From Flavobacterium sp. NRK1 (lineage in GTDB: Bacteria; Bacteroidota; Bacteroidia; Flavobacteriales; Flavobacteriaceae): DNA of 64,000 nucleotides. The position numbers and the translations under genes are program-made. Under the pieces are notes generated by a model. It was given only the letters and a program-made list of their open reading frames with translations. It did not search any database and had not been told where the DNA came from. Shown here in pieces: positions 36,625-45,638 of this stretch. Numbering within the stretch: position 1 is the stretch's first letter; every line of letters starts with the position of its first letter. Where the stretch lies: assembly GCF_024054175.1 (NCBI RefSeq), contig NZ_JAMXLA010000001.1:1563448-1627447 (forward strand), written 5' to 3'.

Positions 36625-38430
36625 ATGATAGATATAAAGTACATACCAGAAGGGTGGGAATTAAAGAAGCTTGGAGATATTTCGAGGAAGTTATCATTAA
36701 ATAAAATTAAGATAAAGCAGAAAGAATATCTAGAAACTGGTAAGTTTCCGGTTATTGATCAAGGACAGGAAATGATTGGGGGATATTTTGATGATGAAAA
36801 TCTATTAGTTCCTGATGAGCCACCCTACATTATTTTTGGAGATCACACTAAAGTAAAAAAATTTATCTCTACAAAATTTATACCTGGAGCAGATGGAGTT
36901 AAGGTATTAAAGGCTAGAGATAACGTACTTCCCAAATTTCTATACTATTTACTATTTACGATTAAAATAGAAGACAAAGGTTATGCAAGGCATTTTCAAT
37001 TAGTTGAAAAAGAAAATTTTCTATTACCTCCCATTGAAACCCAACAAGCAATAGTTTCAAAAATAGAAGAGCTATTTAGCGAACTTGATAAAGGCATTGC
37101 AGAGCTAAAACTGGCGCAGGAACAATTAAAAGTATACAGGCAGAGTGTGCTTAAATATGCTTTTGAGGGGAAACTGACGAATGAGAATATAAAAGTTGGA
37201 GAGTTACCGGAGGGGTGGGAAATCAGCACAATATCTGACCTAGCCCATAAAAATAAGCACTCTCTTAAAGCCGGACCTTTTGGGTCATCTTTGAAAAAAG
37301 AATTTTATGTTCCTAGCGGTTATAAAGTTTATGGTCAAGAACAAGTAATCAGTGGCAATGCATTTTTAGGAGATTACTATATTAATGAGGAAAAATATCA
37401 AGAACTCAAATCCTGTAAAATAAAGCCTCTTGACATTCTAATAAGCCTTGTAGGAACAGTCGGTAAAGTTTTAATACTTCCTGAGAACTGTTTAGAAGGA
37501 ATAATCAATCCACGTTTGATAAAGATTAGTTTAGATACTAATCTTTATTTACCCTCATTTTTCAAGTATTATTTTGAAAGTTCAAAAGTTAAAAATCTTT
37601 ATTCAACAGAGGCAAAAGGAACTACAATGAGTGTTTTGAACCTTAGCATAATTAAAACAATACCATTCCCTCGCCCTTCGATTGAAGAACAAACGAAGAT
37701 CATCCAGGAAATAGAAAACCGCCTCAGTGTTGCCGATAAAATGGAGGAGAGTATTACTGAGAGCTTACAAAAAGCAGAAGCATTACGACAAAGTATTTTA
37801 AAAAAGGCTTTTAGAGGGGAACTCGTTAAAGAGGTTAAGACCATTGAAGTTCCAAAAATTAATAACGAATATTTCCATCAGTTACAGTTGGTGGCATTAG
37901 TAATTAACGGGTTTAAAAAAGAGAAGATAGACCACGGTGAAATGACATTGGCAAAAAACCTCTACCTGTTAGACTCTATATATAAAATCCCTACAGGTTT
38001 TAAGTATGACCGTTGGCACTTAGGCCCCTACCCCCCTGCCTTAAAAAAAGTCGTAAATAACAAAGAGTATTTTAAGCGTAATGAGCTATTTATAGAGACT
38101 ACAAACGATGATAAACTACAAAAGTATAATAATCCCTATCAGGACGAGGTAAACAATGCTATAGATGATTTGTCGGCTATTTTTTCCAAGTATAAAGGAG
38201 CAGAGCGTTCTCATAAAACAGAACTTTTAGCTACGGTCTGCAAGGTTATCGAAGATATTAAATCGATCGATTTAGTAGCGGTAAGGCAATCTATGGCAGA
38301 ATGGAAAATTGATCTTAAAACTTCTAAGTTTAAAAATAAAGCTGAAAAGTTTAATGAGCCTGAAACGAAGAAGTGTATTGAGTTTATTGTAGAGAAAGGT
38401 TGGGATAAGAAATTGGTAGAAATTCAATAA
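36625..38430 (+). CDS. hsdS: Type I restriction specificity subunit with extra C-terminal domain
   Basis: A 601-residue subunit; ordinary HsdS proteins are about 400-450. Two target-recognition domains are visible, each followed by a coiled-coil spacer: TRD1 to about 145 (LLPPIETQQAIVSKIEELFSEL), and TRD2 about 195-365 (PRPSIEEQTKIIQEIENRLS), ending KKAFRGELV near 393-401. From about 410 to 601 there is an additional helical domain containing LAKNLYLLDSIYKIPTGF and WHLGPYPP, similar in pattern to the Panacea/DUF4065 (SocA-like) fold. It lies between hsdR and a Septu-like pair. Confidence 0.88.
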   Translation: MIDIKYIPEGWELKKLGDISRKLSLNKIKIKQKEYLETGKFPVIDQGQEMIGGYFDDENLLVPDEPPYIIFGDHTKVKKFISTKFIPGADGVKVLKARDNVLPKFLYYLLFTIKIEDKGYARHFQLVEKENFLLPPIETQQAIVSKIEELFSELDKGIAELKLAQEQLKVYRQSVLKYAFEGKLTNENIKVGELPEGWEISTISDLAHKNKHSLKAGPFGSSLKKEFYVPSGYKVYGQEQVISGNAFLGDYYINEEKYQELKSCKIKPLDILISLVGTVGKVLILPENCLEGIINPRLIKISLDTNLYLPSFFKYYFESSKVKNLYSTEAKGTTMSVLNLSIIKTIPFPRPSIEEQTKIIQEIENRLSVADKMEESITESLQKAEALRQSILKKAFRGELVKEVKTIEVPKINNEYFHQLQLVALVINGFKKEKIDHGEMTLAKNLYLLDSIYKIPTGFKYDRWHLGPYPPALKKVVNNKEYFKRNELFIETTNDDKLQKYNNPYQDEVNNAIDDLSAIFSKYKGAERSHKTELLATVCKVIEDIKSIDLVAVRQSMAEWKIDLKTSKFKNKAEKFNEPETKKCIEFIVEKGWDKKLVEIQ

Positions 38431-38432
38431 TC

Positions 38433-40328
38433 ATGAAATTATTATATTGTAAAATTTTTGAAAAGCCTGGAAAACAATTACAAATAGCTAATATTGATCT
38501 TAATTTTTCAGGACAATACACATTCTCTGTAGACAATACTTCTAAAGCAATCTCATGTCTTAAAAATGAAAATTACATCAATAATTTATATGGAAATAAC
38601 ACTAATATTACTGCAATCGTTGGAAAAAATGGATTAGGAAAAACAACATTTTTAAAGTTTTTACAGTATGTTATTGGTAGTATACAAGAAACCGAAAACA
38701 TACCTAATTATGATTTTACTTGGTGGAATTGGTGCGCAGTATATTCACAAAATAATAAATTATATTACTGTGAGAATATAGTTAGTAAAGCTATTGATAA
38801 GCAGCCGCCGGAACATGATCTATTTGACCTCTATTCGTATGCAGATACTTTTGAGATAAAAAAAGAGGAAATTGAAATAGATCTTAATACTATTGACTTA
38901 ACATCTAAGTGTTCATTTTCAATATATTATTCTCCATTTTTTGAGTTTGAAGAAATTAGATTTGACAGATTAGGATATGTTGATGTATCTAATGATATGT
39001 TATTCTATGAAAGTAATAATAGAAAAGAAGTTGACGATCAGGCCCTATCTCAGACATTAAACTTTAAACGTGAGGAGGTAAAACGTCAAATTTCATTTGT
39101 TGAACAAGCTGATTCTGTTCTAGAAAACAAAGATCAATTTTATAGTGATTTTATACATAATGAAATAAGTTTATCATTTAATGGTCTTACTAAAAAATTC
39201 AGTTCTGACCCTCGATACATTTCGTTCGATGATGTTCGTCTGTACAATGAAATCGACAAGGCATTTATTAAATCGCATAGAGCTACGCGTGATTACTTAA
39301 GAGGAAAGACTGTTAGGGACTATGAATATTTTATCGCTCGCGATTCATTCTTTAAAAGAATATTAGAGTTAATATACTTTTTATTCGAATATCGCCCGGA
39401 TCCCAAGGAAAACAGTCAAGGAGAATTTAGACAGTCAATTATTGGGATATCGCTCGAAGAAAAGGATTACGATAAAAATTTGAATGAGCTTAATACAATA
39501 TTCTTCGACAATCTTGTTGTTGTAAGACATAAGGAGAAATTTGGTGAAGCTGTAAATAAGGCATTGCAACTTATTAACTTATTTAAGTCTTATGACGTTA
39601 ATGATGATACTTTTAGTTATGATTTGGCGACAGCTAAAGAATTATTAAAAGTGGAACTTGAAATATTATCATTGATGCCTTTTAAATCCGACTTACCTGT
39701 ATTTACTTTTGATTGGAAAGGCTTAAGCACTGGTGAGAAAGCTTATCTGAATTTATTCTCAAGGATTTATTATGGATATCAACAAATCAAAGATGATGTT
39801 GAATTTGCGGAACTAGATCATATATATATATTAATTGATGAAGGATCAACAGGATTTCATCCACAGTGGCAAAAAGAGTTTTTAACCCACCTTTTGAAAT
39901 TTTCAGAAGAAGTAATTCCTGTAGAAAAAAGTTTCATTATTACATCCCATTCGCCTTATTTATTGAGCGATTTGCAAATAGAAGATACAATCAGTATCGG
40001 AAGAGAGCCAAGTTCAAAATTTCCTTTAAATAATACGTTTGCAGCCAACATACACGAGCTCTTGGCCGACAAATTTTATTTATCGAATTCATTTATTGGA
40101 GATTTTTCTAGACAAAAAATAGAAGAAATAGGCAACTTACTCACTAGTGATCAGGATGTAGATGAAGAAAAATTGAATTATTTTGAGCGTGTAATAGAAA
40201 TTATTGGGGAGCCAATAATTAAAGAAAGGCTACAGTTTCTTTTGGCAAAAAAAAGGAATGTTAAAGATAAAGATCAAATTATACAAGAATTAAGGGAGCA
40301 ACTTGAAAAATATCGTAATAGAGAATGA
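38433..40328 (+). CDS. ABC/SMC-like ATPase, PtuA-like (Septu)
   Basis: A 631-residue ATPase of the overcoming-lysogenization/SMC-like ABC type. Walker A GKNGLGKTT (64-72), signature LSTGEKA (about 431-437), Walker B YILIDEGSTGFHP (about 466-478), and the H-loop TSHSPYLLSDL (about 503-513). No TOPRIM nuclease domain is seen. The next gene, an HNH endonuclease, overlaps by 4 bp (ATGA). An ATPase plus HNH gene pair is the defining layout of the Septu anti-phage system (PtuA/PtuB), and no other role of such a pair inside an hsd operon is known to me. The Septu assignment is an inference from architecture. Confidence 0.7.
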   Translation: MKLLYCKIFEKPGKQLQIANIDLNFSGQYTFSVDNTSKAISCLKNENYINNLYGNNTNITAIVGKNGLGKTTFLKFLQYVIGSIQETENIPNYDFTWWNWCAVYSQNNKLYYCENIVSKAIDKQPPEHDLFDLYSYADTFEIKKEEIEIDLNTIDLTSKCSFSIYYSPFFEFEEIRFDRLGYVDVSNDMLFYESNNRKEVDDQALSQTLNFKREEVKRQISFVEQADSVLENKDQFYSDFIHNEISLSFNGLTKKFSSDPRYISFDDVRLYNEIDKAFIKSHRATRDYLRGKTVRDYEYFIARDSFFKRILELIYFLFEYRPDPKENSQGEFRQSIIGISLEEKDYDKNLNELNTIFFDNLVVVRHKEKFGEAVNKALQLINLFKSYDVNDDTFSYDLATAKELLKVELEILSLMPFKSDLPVFTFDWKGLSTGEKAYLNLFSRIYYGYQQIKDDVEFAELDHIYILIDEGSTGFHPQWQKEFLTHLLKFSEEVIPVEKSFIITSHSPYLLSDLQIEDTISIGREPSSKFPLNNTFAANIHELLADKFYLSNSFIGDFSRQKIEEIGNLLTSDQDVDEEKLNYFERVIEIIGEPIIKERLQFLLAKKRNVKDKDQIIQELREQLEKYRNRE

Positions 40329-41332
40329 GAAAAATATTAATTACTAAGGAATTACAGGATCGTGTGAATGATTTCTGTGATAAACTCTTTTATGATCGAG
40401 ATTTCGAGAAGCCCTTAGTAAGTTTGGATTCTTTAAAGAAGAAGATTGCAAAGTCCAAAAAACTTACACACAATAAAAAGGAAAAGAAAAAGAAATACCT
40501 CGAAAAGATCATAAAAGATTATTCACGTATTTTAAAGGCTACTCCTTCTGAAATTAAAATACTATGCGAGGAGTTTGACAAAATTATTGATAGTAGCGTT
40601 GTGGCAGCTGATGAGACATTTTACAAGAGCATTCTTAGTTGCTTAAGATATGATGAACTCCGGAATAAAGAATATTTAGATTTTGCATTCACTTTCGGAT
40701 ATAAATGCTGTTTTTATTGCAATGCACAATTAGCCGTAATTTTACCCGTCGAATTTTTTAAGATCAATTATGGTAAAAATAAGAAAGGCGACTTGAAGGA
40801 AAGGAAAGCAACATTTGAATTAGATCATGTAAAAGCCAAATCTAAATATCCTTTTTTATCTACTTCTTTTTTTAATTTAATACCATCATGTTCAATTTGT
40901 AATAAAGCTAAATCCAACAAATCCATAGAATTTAATTTCTATGAGGAAGATCCCGCTAAATTAAGTTTTATCGATTTTGAATTAGACGAAAGTGTAATTC
41001 AAACATATTGGAAAACAAAAAATAAAGAAGACCTTAATTTCACGTATAAAATTGAAGGTGTAGATAAAGATTCTTTCAATGAAATTTTTAGAGTGCAAGA
41101 GATTTATGACACCCAGAAGGATATTATAGAAGAACTTCTATACATCAAAGAACTATATACTCCAGCATACAAACAGTCAATAATTGATTTGTTGAATAAT
41201 AAGCTTTATACTGACACAGCTATGATTGACAGAATAATAATGCGTAATTATGCTAGGCCCGAGGATTGTTATAAAAGACCCTTTGCAAAATTCACACAAG
41301 ATATCGCATCAAAACTAAAATTAATAACTTAA
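40325..41332 (+). CDS. HNH endonuclease, PtuB-like (Septu)
   Basis: A 335-residue protein with an HNH nuclease: first zinc pair CFYC (129-132), the catalytic ELDHV (165-169), and the second zinc pair in IPSCSICNKAKSNK (Cys189, Cys192, Asn193). The N-terminal 100 residues are basic and helical, probably for DNA or partner contact. It is translationally coupled with the ATPase gene and ends 3 bp before hsdM. Together with the ATPase it matches the PtuA/PtuB layout. Confidence 0.72.
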   Translation: MRKILITKELQDRVNDFCDKLFYDRDFEKPLVSLDSLKKKIAKSKKLTHNKKEKKKKYLEKIIKDYSRILKATPSEIKILCEEFDKIIDSSVVAADETFYKSILSCLRYDELRNKEYLDFAFTFGYKCCFYCNAQLAVILPVEFFKINYGKNKKGDLKERKATFELDHVKAKSKYPFLSTSFFNLIPSCSICNKAKSNKSIEFNFYEEDPAKLSFIDFELDESVIQTYWKTKNKEDLNFTYKIEGVDKDSFNEIFRVQEIYDTQKDIIEELLYIKELYTPAYKQSIIDLLNNKLYTDTAMIDRIIMRNYARPEDCYKRPFAKFTQDIASKLKLIT

Positions 41333-41335
41333 ACA

Positions 41336-42823
41336 ATGAGCAACAATAATTCAGCAATAGTAAGTAAAGTATGGGCATTTTGCCAAACCCTACGGGATGA
41401 TGGTGTGGGTTATGGCGATTATTTGGAGCAACTTACTTATTTGCTTTTCCTAAAAATGGCTCATGAATATAGCCTGCCACCACATAACCGTAAACTTAAT
41501 ATCCCTGAAGAATATAATTGGGAAAGCCTTTTAAATAAAAGCGGTAGTGAATTAGAAGGGCATTATACATTACTTCTTAGGGAACTAGGGCAACAAAAGG
41601 CAGTACTTGGTCAAATATTTACCAAGAGCCAAAACAAAATACAGGACCCTGCCAAGCTATATAAGCTTATCATGATGATCAACGCAGAAAGTTGGGTGAT
41701 GATGGGCGTTAAAGATAAAGGCGACATCTACGAAGGGCTTTTAGAGAAAAATGCCGAAGACACTAAGAGTGGTGCTGGGCAGTACTTTACCCCTCGCCCA
41801 CTTATTCAGGCTATGGTTGAATGTGTTCAGCCTAAGCCAATGAAGACAATTGCAGATCCTGCATGCGGTACAGGAGGTTTTTTTCTTGCTGCTTATGACT
41901 GGATTGAAGGTCAAAACCAATTAGACAAGGAGGAACGTGAGTTTTTAAAATACAAAACCTTTAGAGGTAATGAAATTGTAGCAAGTACACGCAGACTTGC
42001 TCTGATGAATTTATTTCTCCATAACATAGGAGACATAGACTCTGATAATCTTATCTCTCCTAATGATTCACTAATTGCTGATTCTGGAGAGCGATTTGAT
42101 TACATTTTGGCTAACCCTCCTTTTGGCAAAAAGAGCAGTATGACTTTCACCAATGAAGCAGGAGAACAAGAAAAAGATGATCTTACTTATAATCGTCAGG
42201 ACTTTTGGGTTACAACCAGTAATAAGCAATTGAACTTTGTGCAGCAGATAAAAACAATGCTTAAAACTACTGGTGAAGCTGCAGTTGTATTGCCGGACAA
42301 TGTATTATTCGAAGGTGGTGTTGGTGAAACTGTGCGCAAGAAACTGTTAGAAACAACAAACCTACATACCATTTTAAGGCTTCCTACGGGAATATTTTAC
42401 GCAAATGGAGTAAAGGCTAATGTCTTGTTTTTTGATGGCCGCCCATCAAGTAAGGATCCATGGACTAAAGAAACATGGATTTATGATTATAGGACAAACA
42501 TTCACCATACCCTAAAGAAGAATCCTTTAAAGCTGGAAGATTTACAAGATTTTATTGACTGTTACAAGCCCGGTAATATACATAAGAGGGAAGAGACGTA
42601 TAGTGACGTAAATCCTGACGGACGTTGGAGAAAATTTACTTATGATGAAATAATTGCTCGCGACAAAACATCTTTGGATATAAGTTGGCTAAAAGATAAA
42701 TCATTGGCCGATCTTGACAACCTTCCTGACCCCGACGTATTGGCTTTAGAAATAGTGGAGAATATAGAATCCGGCTTAGAGAGTTTTAAAACCATCATAG
42801 CTTCGTTAGGGAAGCAAAATTAA
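41336..42823 (+). CDS. hsdM: Type I restriction modification subunit M
   Basis: A 495-residue N6-adenine methyltransferase. S-adenosylmethionine motif I DPACGTGGF (about 173-181) and the catalytic motif IV NPPFG (260-264), with the N-terminal HsdM helical domain (YGDYLEQLTYLLFLKMAHEY). It starts 3 bp after the HNH gene stop, so despite the inserted genes the operon is intact. The gene order R-S-x-x-M is not the common R-M-S or M-S-R order. Confidence 0.95.
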   Translation: MSNNNSAIVSKVWAFCQTLRDDGVGYGDYLEQLTYLLFLKMAHEYSLPPHNRKLNIPEEYNWESLLNKSGSELEGHYTLLLRELGQQKAVLGQIFTKSQNKIQDPAKLYKLIMMINAESWVMMGVKDKGDIYEGLLEKNAEDTKSGAGQYFTPRPLIQAMVECVQPKPMKTIADPACGTGGFFLAAYDWIEGQNQLDKEEREFLKYKTFRGNEIVASTRRLALMNLFLHNIGDIDSDNLISPNDSLIADSGERFDYILANPPFGKKSSMTFTNEAGEQEKDDLTYNRQDFWVTTSNKQLNFVQQIKTMLKTTGEAAVVLPDNVLFEGGVGETVRKKLLETTNLHTILRLPTGIFYANGVKANVLFFDGRPSSKDPWTKETWIYDYRTNIHHTLKKNPLKLEDLQDFIDCYKPGNIHKREETYSDVNPDGRWRKFTYDEIIARDKTSLDISWLKDKSLADLDNLPDPDVLALEIVENIESGLESFKTIIASLGKQN

Positions 42824-42858
42824 ATTTATAATAGTAAATTTGTTGTAAATCAGAGTTG

Positions 42859-44319
42859 ATGAAGGCTTGGGTAAATAAAGCAAAAGAGTATTTAGCGCAT
42901 AGTTTGGGAAAAGTTCCTCAGGAACTTAATGAATTGGATTGGAAGGAAAACTTATCCCCTAAAAATGATAAGCTTTGCCAGCATATTTGTGCGTTTTCAA
43001 ATTTGCCGGGAGGTGGCTACCTAGTGTTTGGTGTTGAAGATAAAACTGCAAAACCTAAAGGTATAGAAAAGAAAGAGGCTGATTCTATTGTAGAGAAATT
43101 GTCTAGTCTGTGTCGTGACGGTGTAGACCCATTAGTAAGTATCGATCATTCTATTGAAGAATACGAGGGAGTTCAACTACTATTTATTCATATCAAAGAA
43201 AGCGCTGTTAAACCTGTTCATTTGGCACATAAAACTATTGAACATAGTTTTATTAGAAGTGGGGGCACAACCAGAAAGGCATCAAGACAAGAAATAGGTG
43301 GATTGATGCTAAATAGTAAAGTTCCGGTTTTTGAAGAGCTCCATGCTTCTACACTCAAAAATCAAATTGAAGTAATGACACTTCTTGATTATGCAACTAT
43401 TTATAGGTTATTAAAAGTTCCAATTCCATCAACGGGCGAAGAAATAATGAAATGGTTATCTGGAGAAAAAATGACCGTTGAAGTTGATGGTAATGGATAT
43501 TACATTACCAATTTTGGTGCGCTGGCTGCGGCTCAGAATCTGAATGAATTTGATGGCTTGGCTCGCAAATCAATTAGGGTTATAAAGTATGAAGGCAAAA
43601 ATAAATCAGGAGGGAGTAAAGAATACCCAGGCTCAAAAGGGTATGCGATTGGATTTGAAGGACTAATTCAATTTGTAAAAAGTCTACTGCCTGGAAGTGA
43701 AGTTATAAAACATGCTTTGCGTGAGGAAACGTCTGTTTAACCTGAAATAGCCCTTCGTGAATTAATTGCAAATGCCTTAATACACCAAGATTTTACAATT
43801 AGGGGCAGCGGGCCGATGATTGAAATTTTTGAAGATAGAATTGAAATTAGCAATCCGGGTAAACTATTACCAACGAAGAAAATTGACCGCTTAATACGGA
43901 CAACACCCGAATCAAGAAATGAAGTACTTGCAGCTGCATTTAGAAGATATAATATTTGTGAGGAAAGAGGATCTGGATTTGAAAAAGCTGTAAGAGCCAT
44001 TGAATTATATGGGTTACCTCCACTGAAGTTTCAAGAAACAGAGAATTCTTTTAAGGTAATAATGTATAGTCCTAAGAAGTTTGCAGACATGAGTGTACAA
44101 GAGCGAATTGAGGCGTGTTACCAGCATAGTGTTATTCAATATTTTGGAAACGAGGGTATGACAAATGCCTCATTACGCCAACGCTTCGGAATGCATGATA
44201 AGCAAGCATCCCAAATATCCAGATTGATTAAAGACGCTATCGATACAGGTCGGATTAAACAAAAAGATCCAGAAAATGGTTCCAAGAAATTTACAATCTA
44301 TTTACCATATTGGGCTTAA
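42859..44319 (+). pseudogene. AlbA_2/Schlafen-type ATP-binding protein, interrupted by a nonsense codon
   Basis: Residues from the ATG at 42859 form an AlbA_2 (Schlafen AlbA) domain: LDWKENLSPKNDK then CAFSNLPGGGYLVFGVED. The frame ends in TAA at 43738, but the codons after it, in the same frame, continue PEIALRELIANALIHQDF, the expected C-terminal GHKL-like ATP-binding block, then EISNPGKLLP and EERGSGFEKAV, then a helix-turn-helix to 44319. Relatives have Tyr before PEIALRE, so one base change (TAT to TAA) explains the stop. Total length would be about 487 residues. Such proteins often sit beside type I RM genes. A second ATG at 43816 could express the C-terminal part alone. Confidence 0.82.
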
Positions 44320-44370
44320 TAGCTTGACGTTTTTTATTTGACTGTATCATTAAGTGGCTATACCTATACC

Positions 44371-44667
44371 GTTACAATGCTTGTTACAATGCATAATTTT
44401 TATTTGACTGGGATTCGGAAATTTGAAATAAGTAATTGTATTTCAGTTACTTAGTGTTTGATTGTGGTTGCTTTTCTACTTGAGCAACCATTGCAACATT
44501 CGTTGGTGAATGGAATAGTTTATTTGACTGGAATTCGGAAAAACTGCATAAATGCTTGTTTTTAAGGTGATTATTTATTGATAGGCAATTACTTTCAGCT
44601 TGCAACAACTGTTGCAACAATCGTTGTAAATGAATTGATTTTTATTTGACTGAGATTCGGAAATTTT
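44371..44667. repeat. Three ~60-bp imperfect direct repeats at 120-bp period
   Basis: Units start near 44371, 44490 and 44611. Each begins (A/G)TT(A/G)CAA, has (T/C)GTT and usually AATG in the next 20 bp, and then TTTATTTGACTG followed 2 bp later by ATTCGGAAA. The core TATTTGACTG is at 44401, 44521 and 44643, 120 and 122 bp apart. A fourth, degenerate core TATTTGACTG lies at 44335. The start of the third unit is doubled (TTGCAACAACTGTTGCAAC). Function unknown; see findings. Confidence 0.7.
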
Positions 44668-44824
44668 ATATAAAGCCTTTATTTTCAATATGTTTTTAAT
44701 TGATTGAAGGCCTCGAAGAAAATATTATATAAGACCAAATATTTGTATTTTTTAATCTTCTAATAACTTCTACGAGCACCATATGCCTAGATATTAAGGT
44801 GTGGTTAACAGGTAAATATATGAC

Positions 44825-44974
44825 TGTGGCAAATACATGGCAAAGATTAAATAAATACTTATAATAGGGTGCGGATTAGCACCTTATTTTTTTGGTTCCA
44901 ATCTATGTGTCACATCTTAATTACTAAATTGCTATTAACTTTTTTGGCAATTTTATGGCATTTTGCAATTGCCA
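44825..44974. repeat. TGGCAA motif cluster, island right end
   Basis: TGTGGCAAAT (44825-44834) and ATGGCAAAG (44837-44845), then TGGCAATT (44945-44952) inverted with AATTGCCA (44967-44974), with TATGGCATT between. It mirrors the left-end cluster at 25099-25141. Confidence 0.45.
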
Positions 44975-45142
44975 GCTTCTTCACTCCCTTTTATAGGCAT
45001 GTACTTTTAGCGTTCCAATCCGTGTCAAGTTCCTACTTGTATAGATTACTTCTCATTTTACCAGGTTTGAATTGTGCACTGACCACAATTTTCCTAATTT
45101 CGACCTTTTAATCGTTTCTGATTATTGTTTACTGAATTGCAA

Positions 45143-45637
45143 TCAGATACGTTTAAAAACTTTCTTTTCTCTATTAAAAACAACAGCAACAGAATCTTTA
45201 TATACATTTTGAATTGTAAGATTTTCTTTGCTTTCCCCTTTATGCAATTTAAGCAGCTGACCATTTATTTTTAAAAGTGCCACTTCATTGCTTTTGCCTG
45301 ACTTCATATAGCCATGATACTGTATTTCAGGCCAATATTTGGGTATAGCAACCGGTTTCATAAAAGTTGTATGTTTTTTAATATTGCCGGTATTTCTTTT
45401 AGAGGTAATTTCAGTAGTTGCTACTGATACCATTTTATTTAAAAAAGGATCTCTATTCATATTCTCCAGCAAAAAGGTATCCCTCTGGGTTACAAGTTTA
45501 GTTGTATATGCTGTTTTACCAACAGTAATATTATTCACGGTATTGTTAAAAAAATAATTATTTATAAACCGATAGCCCACAGTGCCCCATAAGCCACCAA
45601 CCACAACTATCAATAGTATATTTATTTTTTTTTTCAT
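45143..45637 (-). CDS. GspC/PilP-like inner-membrane clamp protein
   Basis: A 164-residue protein, last gene of the 13-gene secretion operon. One membrane segment (residues about 6-25) then a periplasmic part with RDPFL (a PilP hallmark) and a C-terminal beta domain with VALLKINGQLLKLHKGE and NLTIQNVYKDSVAVVF, the pattern of the GspC homology region/PilP fold that touches the secretin. It links the inner-membrane platform to the outer-membrane channel. It starts 1 bp after the stop of the Ig-like lipoprotein gene. Confidence 0.72.
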   Translation of the reverse strand: MKKKINILLIVVVGGLWGTVGYRFINNYFFNNTVNNITVGKTAYTTKLVTQRDTFLLENMNRDPFLNKMVSVATTEITSKRNTGNIKKHTTFMKPVAIPKYWPEIQYHGYMKSGKSNEVALLKINGQLLKLHKGESKENLTIQNVYKDSVAVVFNREKKVFKRI

Positions 45638-45638
45638 T

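Larger units (their letters stand above)
44320..45142. other. Right end of the island: repeat array and TGGCAA motifs
   Basis: About 820 bp without a convincing gene; an 80-codon frame at 44869 is hydrophobic but lies over the inverted TGGCAA motifs and has no promoter. It holds the approximately 60-bp imperfect repeats (44371-44667) and the motif cluster at 44825-44974. I see no perfect copy of the tRNA-Ser 3' end here, so the exact right junction is unresolved. Confidence 0.5.

Noticed and set aside
44335..44667. CRISPR array
   Set aside because: The repeats are imperfect, about 60 bp with similarly long spacing, too few, and no cas genes are present.
44869..45111. 80-codon hydrophobic frame at the island right end
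   Set aside because: It overlaps the inverted TGGCAA motifs, has no promoter or partner and looks like chance in AT-rich DNA.
24875..45142. Perfect attL/attR direct repeat made from the tRNA-Ser 3' end
   Set aside because: I could not find a second copy of the tRNA 3' sequence at the right end within the window.
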